64,000 bases of DNA, taken from assembly GCA_034509425.1 (NCBI GenBank), contig JAVTVJ010000121.1, positions 1,178,001 to 1,242,000 of the forward strand, read 5' to 3'. The position numbers and the translations under genes were made by a program. The notes under the pieces are model-generated. The model ran no database searches, had not been told where the DNA came from, and was given only the letters and a program-made list of their open reading frames with translations. Source of the stretch: Eopsaltria australis. Lineage: Eukaryota; Chordata; Aves; Passeriformes; Petroicidae. Below, in pieces: positions 14,951 through 26,800 of this stretch. Positions within the stretch are counted from its first letter, which is position 1; every line of letters begins with the position of its first letter.

Positions 14951-16179
14951 AAAGCCCTATGAGACAAAATCCTTGTCCCTGGCTGATCATTGCATTCTCC
15001 TATTACGTGACTTGCAACAGAAATATTTTCCACCATCAGATATCAGGCATCAACATTTCTTCTGTTGAAGACACTTGCCTGATGAGTAGGGATAATTAAT
15101 TTCTGCCAGCTGTCACAAAGAATTTCATTTTACTATGGTAAGCCTGCAGTCACAGTCCTAGGTAACACCAAGTCCCCTTTCTATGACCTAAGGACATGTT
15201 CAAACCTGCAAATTGCTAGTGATGAATTTGATGTGGAAGCTGGAGACTGGAACAGGACAAGTTCATCTCATCAGAAGCCAGCAAACAGCTATTAAGCTTG
15301 GTCTATGCTTACAAGGTTTCTCTAGAATAGATGCTGCCGAATTTGGCCAAAAAAATGCTGTGACGGCTTCCCCAGGCAAAACAAGCTGCACTGACTTCTG
15401 TGCACTAAACTGGGCCTAGAGTAAAGCTGCTGTAAAAGTGAAGAGTCACAGCCTTTGTGACACTGAATCCTAAGTGAGTGATCACTGGTAAAGTCTCAGA
15501 AAACAGACTTAGTTCACATCCAACAGTACCTTCTCAGGGTAAGTATATAAACCCAGTGGAAGAAGCAGAGTGGCTGTTGTTAGGAAAAGTTTGAACTGGG
15601 AAAACTGCTTCTGTAGTATCTGTTTCCTTCCCTGTCAGTGTAATGACCTCGTAGGACAAAGGGCAGCTCTGTTGTTGCAGCACAGTTCCGGCAGAGGGTT
15701 TCTGACAGCCCGGTCAGCCAGGGATCGCACCTCCCATCCCCGACTCAGAGCAGGGCTGCCACGAGTCCGTGGCCTCATCTTGCTCTCACAGTAAAGGTCC
15801 TGACCTAGTGAGTATTAGTCCTCCTTACACTGCTTTGAAATGGACAGTTCTGATTATTAAAACAAAATTCTTATCTTTCTGAGGTTTATAGACTCCACTC
15901 TCAATGGAAAGCAGCAACATTTCTTAAGCACAAAGAATTAACTCAATTGATTCTTGGCTGTCCTGAGGGGAACATAATATGTTATATTTTTAAAAATTAT
16001 TGTATTGTTGAGGGAGAAGTATAGCAGGATACATTTTGATTTACTCTACTGCACCTAGGATTTTTTTTCACTGACTAGTTCAATTAAAAAAGTGTAAGAA
16101 AACAGCTTGGGAATATGGTGAGGCAATCAGACAGATGAAAGTAAAATAAAGTTAATTCCTTCCCAACAGAATACCAGAT

Positions 16180-16228
16180 AGCATCAACTTCATGTAACTA
16201 ATGTGGAAGCATCAACTTCATGTAACTA
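16180..16228. repeat. 28 bp tandem duplication (two copies)
   Basis: The 21-mer AGCATCAACTTC...TAACTA occurs at 16180-16200 and again, identical, at 16208-16228. The two are separated by 7 bp (ATGTGGA). The identity suggests recent replication slippage. No gene is affected. Confidence 0.9.
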
Positions 16229-18929
16229 AGGATTTTTAAAAAATATTTAAATGGCTTATTTGGAACAATAAGCTCTTATTCAACTCTCAATGGCTTTGCA
16301 ACTAAAAATACACTCTATTCAGTATTTCTTTCAACTTGTTTTACAGCACATCAATAGTTTTCTCAGAAGATACTATCACTGTTTGGCAGAAACATACTTG
16401 CAAAAATAAACTAAATCCAGAAAAGTTTCCAGGGACATTTTCGGATGGAAATGTGGATAGTGACTCTTGCCCACATCAAAAATAAAATGCACTAGCTCTA
16501 CAATGTTCTTTGCTAAATATAAACATCCTAACATTGATAAGCTTTACAGAGAAAGAAACTGATTGCCATCTATTATTACCATCTCCAGTATTTTAAGAGC
16601 ACCCTCTACAGTCACAAAACACTAACCAGGAAGAGCTCTTCTTCTTAAAGAAAACAGTATTGACTGAAAACTGGAATAGCAGTTTAGTTCATCAGCATAC
16701 TGCCGGATCTATATGAACATATCTCTCCTGGTAAAAATGAGCAGACTTTGCATAAGTGCCAAAGATAGAATATATTGCATCACCAAAACCTTCACCTTTG
16801 AGAATTTAAAATACCTTATATATTCTGTACTGACTTATAATTAGGCTGGAAGCTTCCTTGCTTAAAGTGGTGAATAACTGTGGGATCTGAAATGGAAATA
16901 GATAAAATACTGTGTTATTTTCAAAGGAAAGTGAGGAACAAACCATGGTAAAGGCCAGGATGAACTAGCTCCCTGAATTTATTTAATTTGTTTGTTCAAA
17001 TCTTTTGTAAGAGTTGTGAAAATTGAGTACTTAGTTCATAAGTGGAACTTAAAAATTTCAAAAAAATTTAATTGTCCATGAAACATTGCTTATTATACAC
17101 ATGTACATTCTAGTGTTGAAAATTCCAGTCCTCTAAAACCTGTCTTTAACTTGTTTTTCTGTGTTTTTCCTAGATTCACAAAGATACAGTTATTTTCTTA
17201 ACTCTTCAGTGCATCAGTAGCTGTGTTACTGCAGGTGAATCAGGAGTGATTTTCTCTCAAGGAGAAGATTTAACATCTCTAAGTTGATTCTTAAAGTAAT
17301 TGGAAATTACTAAAATATTTACATCTCTTCGAAAATATTGCTTCACAAAACTGTTCAAATCGTACTACCTCACCCAATTAAGAAAAGTAGCTGGAAATAA
17401 AAACAAACGTAAAAATATGAACGATAATCCTTTTTTCCTGGTCTTTATTTCCAAGCTACTTGGGGATGCCAAAGGACGGAGCTGTTACCATTACCGAGGC
17501 CAGCAGGTGGTGCCATTGCCCCACAGCACAAAAGGACCGCGGCCACTCCCCCAAACTCAGCAGCAGAAAGGCCTTGAATCGGGTACCGCTTTAGGCTTCC
17601 ACAAACGTTTCCTTATCTTTGTCCGAAAGTAGAAAAAAACCCCACCCCAAACTGTAATTGCTAAGACATCCATGCATGCCTATAAGAAAAAAAAAAGAGT
17701 TAATTTTTACTTGCGATAGTGATGCTTAGATTTAGACCCAGGTAATTTAACATTTCACCTCTCTATTGAAATAAGTAAGAGCTACATGCATAAAGAGCGT
17801 ATTTCATTTATTACATTACTATTTCTGTGATAAATGAATCAATGTTTACGTCTGTAATGACTGAAACACTACACCCTTTATGCTTTCTTCAAATAAATAC
17901 GTTGACAATGCCAACAAATTACTGACTTTATGCATTTGTGGAAATAGAGCCTCAGACTACGCTACTCTTAAAAAATCAGTTCCTACAGCCTGGGCACAGC
18001 TAAACCCCAGCAGCCTGGGCTTGGCCAAGGAGAGCTGCACAGACCCCAGCTGAGCAGGTAACAACTAGAATGGTTTCTGGAAGTTTAATGTAGATGCATT
18101 TGGTAGTACTTAGGCCTTTTGCAGGCTCTTTCTGGAAAAAAAAAACTTTTTTCCTTGCTAGGATTACTGAAATAAGACTAGTAGAAAGACTATGTCACTA
18201 AGGTGAAGGAAGAAACATGCATTTAGCCAAAAGTTGTCCAAGGAGAAGAATGGAAGATCAGAAAGCCTCATTGTGGCTAGCTGCTGAACAGTGCCCAAAA
18301 TCTTCAACATAAATATGTCTGTATTAATTATTTACTTAATTACTTGACTACATATTTTTTCTTAAATAAATATTGAAATTATCATATTATTTGTGATCAA
18401 AGTTTATGTTGTGTATATTTTCCCCTCAACAGCTTTTAAAGTCAATAGTATCTTCATCTCACTCTTGATTTCCATGTACATAAGCAAGGTTAATAATTAC
18501 AGTCTTACATTCAACATGAAGAGTATTTGTAAACTAGAGCTAACTAAAATGAAATTAAATTCTACAGAAGACAACTTACAATTTAAATCTTCATGTCCTA
18601 AGTTTTTCCTTACCATGCATTAGCTGATATATTTTCCAGTGTTGAAGTGATTGGAAAATATTAATCTCTTCATTTACAATTTAATCTGTCATTTTATACA
18701 TTTTATTTAATAAGTCTTATTCTCCTGCAATGTAAATATGTGCTTGAATATATGACTAGGCCTAATGGCTAGAATTATTCAGGCTGTTTTAGAGCACATT
18801 GCTAGGGTTAGAGATAGAGAGAACCCTGTGCTCTGGGTTCTGTCAGCAGGACCCTGTGTTTGACAGCTGCATGTGGGAGATGAGAGAAACGGCAGAAATG
18901 TAAAAGATGGGCTACCTCCAAACAGAAAA

Positions 18930-19060
18930 GGGGGGGGGGGGGGGGAAGAAGGGGGGGAAGAGGCAGAAAAGAGGAAAAAAGAGGGGAGAGAGGGTCCACT
19001 GTGAAAAGAGGGGGAGAAAATACAAAAAAGGTGGAAAATGAAAGGCCTCCTTTTATGGTT
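18930..19060. repeat. G16 run with polypurine tract
   Basis: A run of 16 G at 18930-18945 is followed by a G7 run and a G/A-biased tract to about 19060 on the + strand. It is a low-complexity polypurine region with several G-runs and could form a G-quadruplex or triplex. Such runs are prone to length variation and assembly error. Confidence 0.9.
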
Positions 19061-20156
19061 AGTTGTCTTTTGAGGAAAAACCAGAGATCACACATTAAAA
19101 AGCATCTGATAAGAGTGTATGATTAAATTTCTTCCAATGCCTCATCTCCTTCTCTGAAAGTAAAGATCTGAATTTTTAAGATTGTGTTTCTTGAAATAAG
19201 AAATAGATAAAAATATCTATTTAGTAGCTTACTGAATACAGTAGTAAGAAGGATAACTGTTATTTCTTAAGCAACAGACATCTAATCTTTGATAATAAAG
19301 AAAATTTCCAACATATATGGTAAAAGATGAGTCAGAAGCTGTGCTTCAATGGAATTTTACACCAGACTTTTTCCCTACTTTCTACTGTGATTATTAGATT
19401 AGATCCTTTCCTGAAAGGAAATCGGAGACAATAATGAAGTGCCACAACTCAGTTAAGTGTGCAGTGGAAGAGCAGAGAGATAGAGGTGCATCTTGTTAGG
19501 AGCCAAGCACAGCACTAACACACCAGGCTTTCAGCACAGAGGGACTCACTGCACAAGAAGAGCTGAATGCAGGAGAGCTGCTCGGCTCCCGAGGTGTGCT
19601 GGAGCAGCCAGCAGCTGGAATTAATCTACAGCACTGGCTGCTGGGGCATTACTGTTTGTTTTTGCTTTAGCTGCGAACTCCATTTTGTATTGTGTTTCAC
19701 AAGTGCCTGATAATACACTGCCTGAACTGAGAGACATCCATCATAGTGTCGAGCCAGTTCTGTAAACAAGGATCAAAACCTTCACTTAGAGGCAAGGAAA
19801 AGAAAAATAAGTGGATGAGGGGTGGAAAAGGAAATGGCAGCCTGCACAGAGATGATATTCTGTATATGACCTAAGACTGTCCTCACTGCAATTTTAGCTC
19901 ATTGCTGGGTTTGTATACATTCCTTCAAAAAATTCTTACCTCACTGGATAACCTTGTACTTCTGCAGTGCTCCAGCTGGACTATGGCTCTGACTGAACAA
20001 TTCATGTTTGCAGCATTACTATAACCAAGCACTTGTAAAACTCATGTTCAGAATACACCAAAGATCTGTAAGAAACTGTTTGGCAAAATGTTTGACTTAA
20101 ACTACAGTTTTAATGAAATATTAAAGGTTCAAAACAAACTTTTCTCAAAGGTTCAA

Positions 20157-20198
20157 GAAGTGTAGGATAGAGCTTTGAGGAAGTGTAGGATAGAGCTT
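20157..20198. repeat. 23 bp tandem duplication (two copies)
   Basis: GAAGTGTAGGATAGAGCTT occurs at 20157-20175 and again, identical, at 20180-20198, with 4 bp (TGAG) between. It is a small recent slippage duplication in intergenic sequence. Confidence 0.9.
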
Positions 20199-20317
20199 GT
20201 GAAAATCCAGTCAAAACTCTTCGGTTTGGGATGCTCACAGCCAATACAAATAATTTAGCAATTGTGCTTGTCCCACATTTTTCTTTTTTCCCCTTTTTTC
20301 ATGTTTGATACAAAAAA

Positions 20318-20390
20318 ATAAAGAAGAAATGAAAGAAAGAAAAAAAGAAAGGAAAGGAAGAAAGAAAGGAAAGGAAGAAAGCCAGAGAAA
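20318..20390. repeat. GAAA/GGAA-rich polypurine simple repeat
   Basis: About 70 bp of nearly pure A/G on the + strand, made of interspersed GAAA, GGAA and GAAG units. It is a low-complexity microsatellite-like tract. The minus-strand open frame across it is an artefact of the repeat, rich in F, L and S. Confidence 0.9.
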
Positions 20391-21793
20391 AATGCCTTGG
20401 CATACTTTTCTGAAACTCAGTACAGAGAAAAGTTTTCTGAGCAGTTTAATGCTGAGCATGACACATAGCAACTGAATTGTCTCCTTAGTGGTTACCTGAG
20501 AGGTATATAATGAAAAAAATTAATTATAGACTATATAGTAATGACTAGTAGTCATCATAGCCTGGTTGTTTTAGCAAGAAATTAATGTTATGTTTTTTTC
20601 CTTTTTCTGGTTTGCTTCTAAATGCAATGGAAATATGTTATTGTACAACATCATTGATTAAGACTGTTTTCATTAACCTTTAACAACAAAGTGAAAATTG
20701 TAGGTGTGTGCTCTTTACCGAAGCATTTTGTTTTCTATTAAGTGCAATTCCTCCACTTCTTACCAAACTACAGTATGAGGCTGAACAAAATTGTCAGCAT
20801 GTTTCTTAACACTCTAATTGTAATAAAACACAGCCATTATATATTTCTGTATAATATCTGTGAGTTCAACTGAAATGTTGACACATAACTCATGTAACTG
20901 AGGGGGGGAAAGTTTAACTACTTGCTTTTCTGTTTATTGTTTCCCAGTTTTGTCAGGTGGGGTGAGGGTACAAACTCCATGTGCTTTCTCAAAAACTACA
21001 GGGAATGGAGCTAAGCAAACTCTATGCATCTTTTACTTGAACAGTTCCAAGATTATGGGGTTATATGGAAAAAATGCATGTGAAAAGCAAATGTTAAATA
21101 GCAAAGTATGTAAAAGATCAAGATGGCAGCACAAGTTCGGGCTGTTTGGTCTCATGAACATTTTTTTTGTTAATATTAAGGGCAGAAAACTCCATGCATC
21201 TAGGACTTTTCTTCACAATAACAATTTTGAGGGAGAATCAACTTAGTGCATTATGTAGCCATGCAACAGAAGTCCACAACAGAAGCCTTTACAGACCCTG
21301 CCACACCAAACACTTCCATCCTCTCAGCAAACACTGTCAGCTGTCTGCAAATACCTCACTAGCTGCCTCTTTAGAACTGTTTATAGTTTGTGCAATTCCT
21401 AGAGTTTACAGCTCTTTCTACTGACTAACCACCAATCTAGTATTTTATCACAAGCAGTTGATTCAGACACTACTTCTCTGTCTTAGAGTTTTGCTTTTGA
21501 CTGTTCCTTGCAGAACTCAATAGATCCTAATGGAATACTGACTTGTAATACTACCGAAATACGTATTTAAAAAATATTCTTAGAGTACATTTAATTTCCT
21601 GGTCTAGATTTGTGAGAACTTTACCTTTTTGTTTCCCAACACAGAACCCAAAGCTGCATATGGTGTCCCAGCAGTGTTAATACTGACGTTGTATTTGGAA
21701 CACTGCCTTTTCCAGTTGAACCTCTTCTGTTTATGCATTCTAATTCAGACAAGGCCATTCTCTACAGAAATTCCATACAATTACATAAAATTC

Positions 21794-21815
21794 CATATAT
21801 ATATATATACACACA
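21794..21815. repeat. (TA)n/(CA)n microsatellite
   Basis: A short alternating TA run passes into CA repeats. No function is implied. Confidence 0.9.
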
Positions 21816-22399
21816 GCAGTGTTTGCTAATTGGGCTTGTTGACACAGACATGTAGCAGGTATCAGAGCAGCTCTGACACAGATTTGAGCAGTGACCTCCA
21901 GCACTGTCACATTTGAAAAGAAGATGTGTTCCTATCCATGCTCCTCCTGTTGAACAACTTTTTCATGGCTTTCATGACTCATATACTACATTTTTCCTTC
22001 TCATGTTTACTGCCCAGCATTTTTCTGTTTTAGACAGGGATATATCTCATTTTGTTGTGTTTCCCACCCCCCCCATATATTCACTATAACCTTTCTTCTG
22101 ACAATGCTCCTTGGTTTATGTTGTTCAAACCTTGAGAACAAATTTATCAGCATGGAAAAAACTCTCTGAGGTCCATTTCTTGTGACATGGTTGCAGACAC
22201 TGTTTTTTGGGGTTTTTTTGGACGACATCTGTAAACTCCCAGTCTGTACCACCTACCTTTCCTTCACCGATGGATCAGGGGGAGAGACATGCTACAATAC
22301 AGCAGCACTCCAATTCGCACCGTATGTGTGGAATATTCTGGAATCGCCCTGTTGCGATATTTCCAGTCTAGCTGAAGACAGTGTGGAAATCACTCAAAG

Positions 22400-23800
22400 T
22401 GCCCGAGGCACCAAGGTGTGCCCAGAGGTGCTGGTGACGCTGCTGTGGGAGCAGCTCGGGCATGCTGCCCCGTTGGAGCGCTGCAGCCCCGCTCTCTGCT
22501 TCCCTCACCTCCTCCTCACGTCCCAAGGCGCGCCCGCCCTGCCCCGTCCCTGTGCTGCCTCAGCCCTTCCCGCCGGGCGGGCGGCTCGCCAGCCGCCTCC
22601 ACACGGGGAGGGAAAACAAACCAGACTGTCAGGCGACCTCGAGCCGTCAGTACCCGGGCCTGGGACCGGGTTTCTTCTTCAGAGGGCTGTCGTGGCCGCC
22701 CCGTTCCGTCCCGGTTCGCCGCAGCCCGAGCTGAGGAGGAGCAGGGCGCTCTCCCCTCAGTTCACGGCTGTAGGCGCCTGTCGGGGGGCTCCGCGCGCGC
22801 CGCGCGCTCCCTCAGGGAGACCAAAGGTCGCGGGCGGGCGGGAAAGCGGCGGAAAACCCCCGGGCTCACCTGGGGAGCGCCCCCCGCCTGGCTCCTCCCC
22901 GGCCCGGCCGCGGCGCCCCCTCCCCCGCTGGAGGGGGCGGGCAGTGCGCGCTGGGCTCCGGCGGCGAGCGCGGCTGGCGGGGAGGCAGAGAGAGCGGCGC
23001 AGAGTTGGCGGGGATCTCCCTGCGAGAGAGAGGCGGCTCGGGACGGGTGAGGAGAGCGATGGCGGGCGGTCTGGGAGCTGAGGGGGACACCGCGTCGCCC
23101 GCTTTTCCCTGCCGCAATGGCTGGGGCCAGGCGGGCACAGGACTGTGGCGCGCCCGGACCGGAGCGCGGCGGGCACGGGAGCCGTCGCCGTGCGGTGCCG
23201 CAGGCGCTGCCACCCGCGGCTGTGGCGGTGGCTCCCGCTGCCGAGGCGCACTGGGTCGCTGCTTTCCTCAGCTCCGTTAAATCCGCGCCTTTCCAAAGGC
23301 CGAGGGCACCGGGCCCTCCCGGCCGTGAGGGGAGAGCACGGCGGCTCTCCCCGCTCCACCGGCGGGTGACGCGCGGGGAGCTGGCGGAGCGCCGGCCGTG
23401 CTGGGCAGCCCTTCCCGCGGGCGCTCCTCGGGGCTGCGCTGGCGAGCGGAGCGGGGCGGCCCCGGGGCGGGCAAGCTCTGCGGCCGAGGGGAGAGGGAGC
23501 TCCTGGGAGAACAGACTCCGATAAGACCGGAGTCCTTCTTCGTTTTCTCTGCGGCTGCCAGGACCGCGGGGTCTTTCCCCCGAGCGGGGCCGGCTGCGGC
23601 TGCCCCGGAGCTGCGGCTGCGGTGCCGCAGCTGGAGGTGCTGCTGCCGGCCTTGGGTTTCAGGTGGGCGGGCGGGGCCCGGAGCCCCCGCGGGGCGCCGA
23701 GGCTGCCTGCTCGCACGCATTCCTCCGGGGATTCCTGGCATTCCTGGGCAGAGGGCACTCTTGACTTCTTCATCTCCCTTTTATCCCGCGAATTAGCGTA
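22400..23800 (+). promoter_or_regulatory. CGNL1: CpG-island promoter of CGNL1
   Basis: Dense CpG and very high GC begin near 22440 and stop near 23725, against AT-rich sequence on both sides. Sp1-type GC boxes are visible, for example GGGGGCGGGC at 22933-22942 and GGGGCGGG at 23464-23471, and no TATA box stands out. The island lies on the 5' side of the CGNL1 coding exons with no other gene between. A strong splice donor (CGG|GTGAGG, 23047) lies inside it. A broad, TATA-less start is expected. The long open frames here, up to 362 codons on the minus strand, follow from the shortage of stop codons in GC-rich DNA. An antisense transcript from a bidirectional promoter cannot be excluded. Confidence 0.8.
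22945..23046 (+). other. CGNL1: CGNL1 exon 1, predicted 5' UTR exon
   Basis: Directly downstream of a GC box, about 100 bp of GC-rich, purine-biased sequence ends at CGG|GTGAGG, a strong donor consensus, placing the exon end at 23046. The coding exon at 36873 has its own acceptor only 17 nt before the ATG, so at least one upstream untranslated exon must exist. This is the best candidate. The 5' end is a guess from GC-box spacing. Another donor-like site (TTTCAG|GTGGGC, 23663) or further non-coding exons within intron 1 could be used instead. Transcript data would be needed to fix the boundaries. Confidence 0.45.
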
Positions 23801-26800
23801 TTTTTTGCGAAAGGGTGTGTCTGCATTGTGTGTGTTCTTTTTCATGGGAAAAGTTTAGAATGGCAGTTCTGCCATTTGTTCTTCTTCCAATTAACTTTGC
23901 ATCTGATATAATTTATATCCTTCCAATCTGATGACAACTTTATGGGGAGATCAGTGCTGCGATAAAACTTCTGTGGTGAGTTTGTATTAGATTTGCAGTT
24001 GACAGAACAGTTGTGGCAGCTTTTATTCTGTCCCTTTTTTTTTTAGCATGCAAATATTTAAAAAAAAAAACGATTGCAGTGCAAGTTGAATGATTATCAG
24101 GAAAGAAATAGTGGAAACCTGTTGTTGAAAGTTGTTCTATTTTTCTGAACGTCTACACTGTGTTTATTCTGTGCAGACTCCTAGGAGTGAATCCTGTAGG
24201 TGAATCAGAGATCCCCTGAGTGTATCCTGACTTCTGATACTCCCAAGGGAACTTGATAGATTCAGTGTCTGACGCCTATGCTGACAACTGTCACATCTTG
24301 TAGCTATGAATCTCTTTATAGAGCTTGTTTTAACAGACATTTAAATCTTCTATAAAAATATAATTAAAATGGCAAAACCAAACTACTGTTTACTTTTTAA
24401 AGGTGCTTTGTAAGAACTTGTTTGACTAGCAATTATATTTTCTAGAAGTATCATGGTTCTTGTATTGTCTCAGGTTTTTTTCTCATCTTAGACCCAGGAG
24501 AATACTCTTATGCTCACAGTGTGTTCTAAGCCAGATGTGGTTACTGATGATTAATGCAAAAGTGTAACAAGTTGCTATAAGATTTATTTTTTTAAAATAA
24601 TTAGTGCTAATTCGAACTTTGGTCTTTTCTTTTGGAAAAAGATAATAATTTGAAATTAAAACTTTCATCCAGCATTGAAGCCTACGATTAACAGTGCAGT
24701 AAGCATTATGTTTTAGAAGTTTGTCATGTTATGTAAGGCAATTAAACTGCTTTTCATTTTATGTTATTAATTTTGAGACGCAGCTACGCTTTTAAAATAG
24801 AAAGCTCTGTAAAATAGGAAAGCAATGCTTCTGATTTTTGTTAAAATTCTCTTAGGATATTATGATAATCTTTCACATAAGAGAAGATGATTGTTTTTAG
24901 CAGACAGTTTGTTGTTTAATAATTTTAAAAAAATTTAATCTGAGATAAACAAAAATGCAGTGCTTCAAATGAGGTATCTTATAAAGGGACTGATACTTTT
25001 ACATGTGTGTGTTAGAGGTGTTTCTGATATATGTTAATCATAGGAAAAGTATTCCTTGCTGGTTTACATACACCTTGAATTGTCACTGATATTAACTGTT
25101 TCTGAATGCCACCTAAATGCAAATACACACTACAAAGGTAACTAATGTTGTGACAGTACTAAAAGGCCTTATATTGCTAACCCCTTTGATTACTGAATTT
25201 GTGATATTTCCAAGAACCTGTCTACTCCATGAGTGTATCACACAACTGTTTGGGTTTTTTAAATTTTATTCTCATTATCTGACTTAGTTACATTTTGCTT
25301 TTAAATCTAATTAATCTAGACTGCTTAGGCTGCCTGAATTGCCTCCAAGAAATCCAGCTTAATTTCTGTTAATTGAATTATTAGATCTCACTATCATTAC
25401 TAAAATGTCTGAGAATGCACTTAGGTTCCCCTGGCAGGGTTTATATGTGAGATGTGGGATTTCATTCACTGCAGAAATAGTCTACAGTATGTCCTGTATA
25501 AGGAATTTTACCTCAATAAAAGGATGACAAAGTTGCAGAAAAGAATTGGTGACAGTTCTTTCTTCTGGTGTACATTGTGCAATAGGAAGTTGATCTTTCT
25601 GGAGTATTGGTGAAACTGGTTTGTCTGGGTTCTGCAGTGTCATCTGAAATGTGCAGGTGAAATGACACGACCTCAAATGTGAGTTTTTAAATCTTTTGTC
25701 ATGGAGCAATTCAAGATGAACGTATGTGCTATGAGTTTATTCAGCCTGGATCATAGTGGGCAGGCTGTTATTTAGAAATAGCTACTGGAGTATTTTGAGG
25801 CCAAATAATTCTGCAGATGTAAAAATTTAAACAAAAGTAGACCGTCACAGTTTCATTCTATAGTCTGCTGTTTTAGCATTTCTGCTTTTTGAAGTCATAG
25901 TGATGATGATGATGTCATTGTTATTACAGCCTTTTTACTGTGGAGATAACCTCAGATCTGTATATTAATATCAAGCACACAAGTCTGATTGTGCACAACA
26001 ACATTCAGCCTATGGCAGCATTTGCCTATGTTGATAGAAAGTAACTGGGAAGAATCTGGTCAAGATCACTGGTACTAATAGATTTCTGAGAAATGGCAAT
26101 GAACACTAAAATAACGGAGCATTTTTTTCACTTCTGCACCCTCTCTAATCAACTTTGAATGGCAGCAGAAATGTAGCTACTTACTGCCCATGTGTTCAGA
26201 TAAAGCAGGCTTAAGTAAATTGTATTTCTTCTATCTGTCCCACTTCTTTTTTTTTTTTTTAGAGGTAGGAGGAGGGTGTCTTCTGCCTGATCAGTTTAGT
26301 GATGCCATTCAGAGGCAGGCTTTGCAAAGAGTTACATCCTTATAATATTGAGATTAACAAATGTTTTGCATGGACAGGATGAGATGAAGGTGTTAGAATT
26401 TCTCTGGTTTTGTTGCTAGGTCTCAACAAACTGTGTGCAGAGGAAGGTGGTACAGACTTGATGCATCCTGAATTTAGGTTTGGTAATTCTGTTTTTAATG
26501 CATCTTGAATGCTGTGTTGGAAGGATGTGCAAAACCACAACAAATAGGTTGTTTTGCTATTTCTGTTCTTAATTGGCAGAAGAATGGACAATCCACTCAC
26601 TGACAATGCTGCATTACCAGGTTATTGTATGAGGGAAAGTGTTTCACGTGTTCATGGGGTATTTATTCCAGGCATGTTTATCTGAAAACATGAACACATT
26701 TCAGAAACTGCTTTGACCTTGACTCTGAATGGTGTTAAATTGGAATGATAGTATTTTTCAGTATAGCCAAGTACAAAAACTTAACCTTAAACCCCAAAAA

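Larger units (their letters stand above)
1..22400. other. Upstream intergenic region, no gene supported
   Basis: This AT-rich stretch holds only short open frames (up to about 110 codons). They lack recognisable domains, splice-linked partners or codon bias, and I take them as chance frames. It contains one clear CR1 remnant (4011-4070), a doubtful one (14893-14950), a G-run and polypurine tracts (18930-19060, 20318-20390), two short tandem duplications (16180-16228, 20157-20198) and a CTCF-like motif (17500-17514). GC-richer islets lie near 6380-6860, 12640-13110 and 15650-15790; I could not assign them to a family. In mammals the gene upstream of CGNL1 is TCF12, so this is probably the TCF12-CGNL1 interval, but no TCF12 exon is visible and that is inference only. 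Confidence 0.7.

Noticed and set aside
17300..17632. 110-codon + strand frame covering the CTCF-like islet
   Set aside because: A basic, low-information product with no family resemblance; the CpG-bearing composition explains the open frame.
22757..23845. 362-codon minus-strand open frame, and several + strand frames up to 299 codons, in the CpG island
   Set aside because: GC-rich DNA lacks stop codons in all frames. The products are Pro/Arg/Ala/Gly-rich low complexity, overlap each other on both strands, and show no domain.
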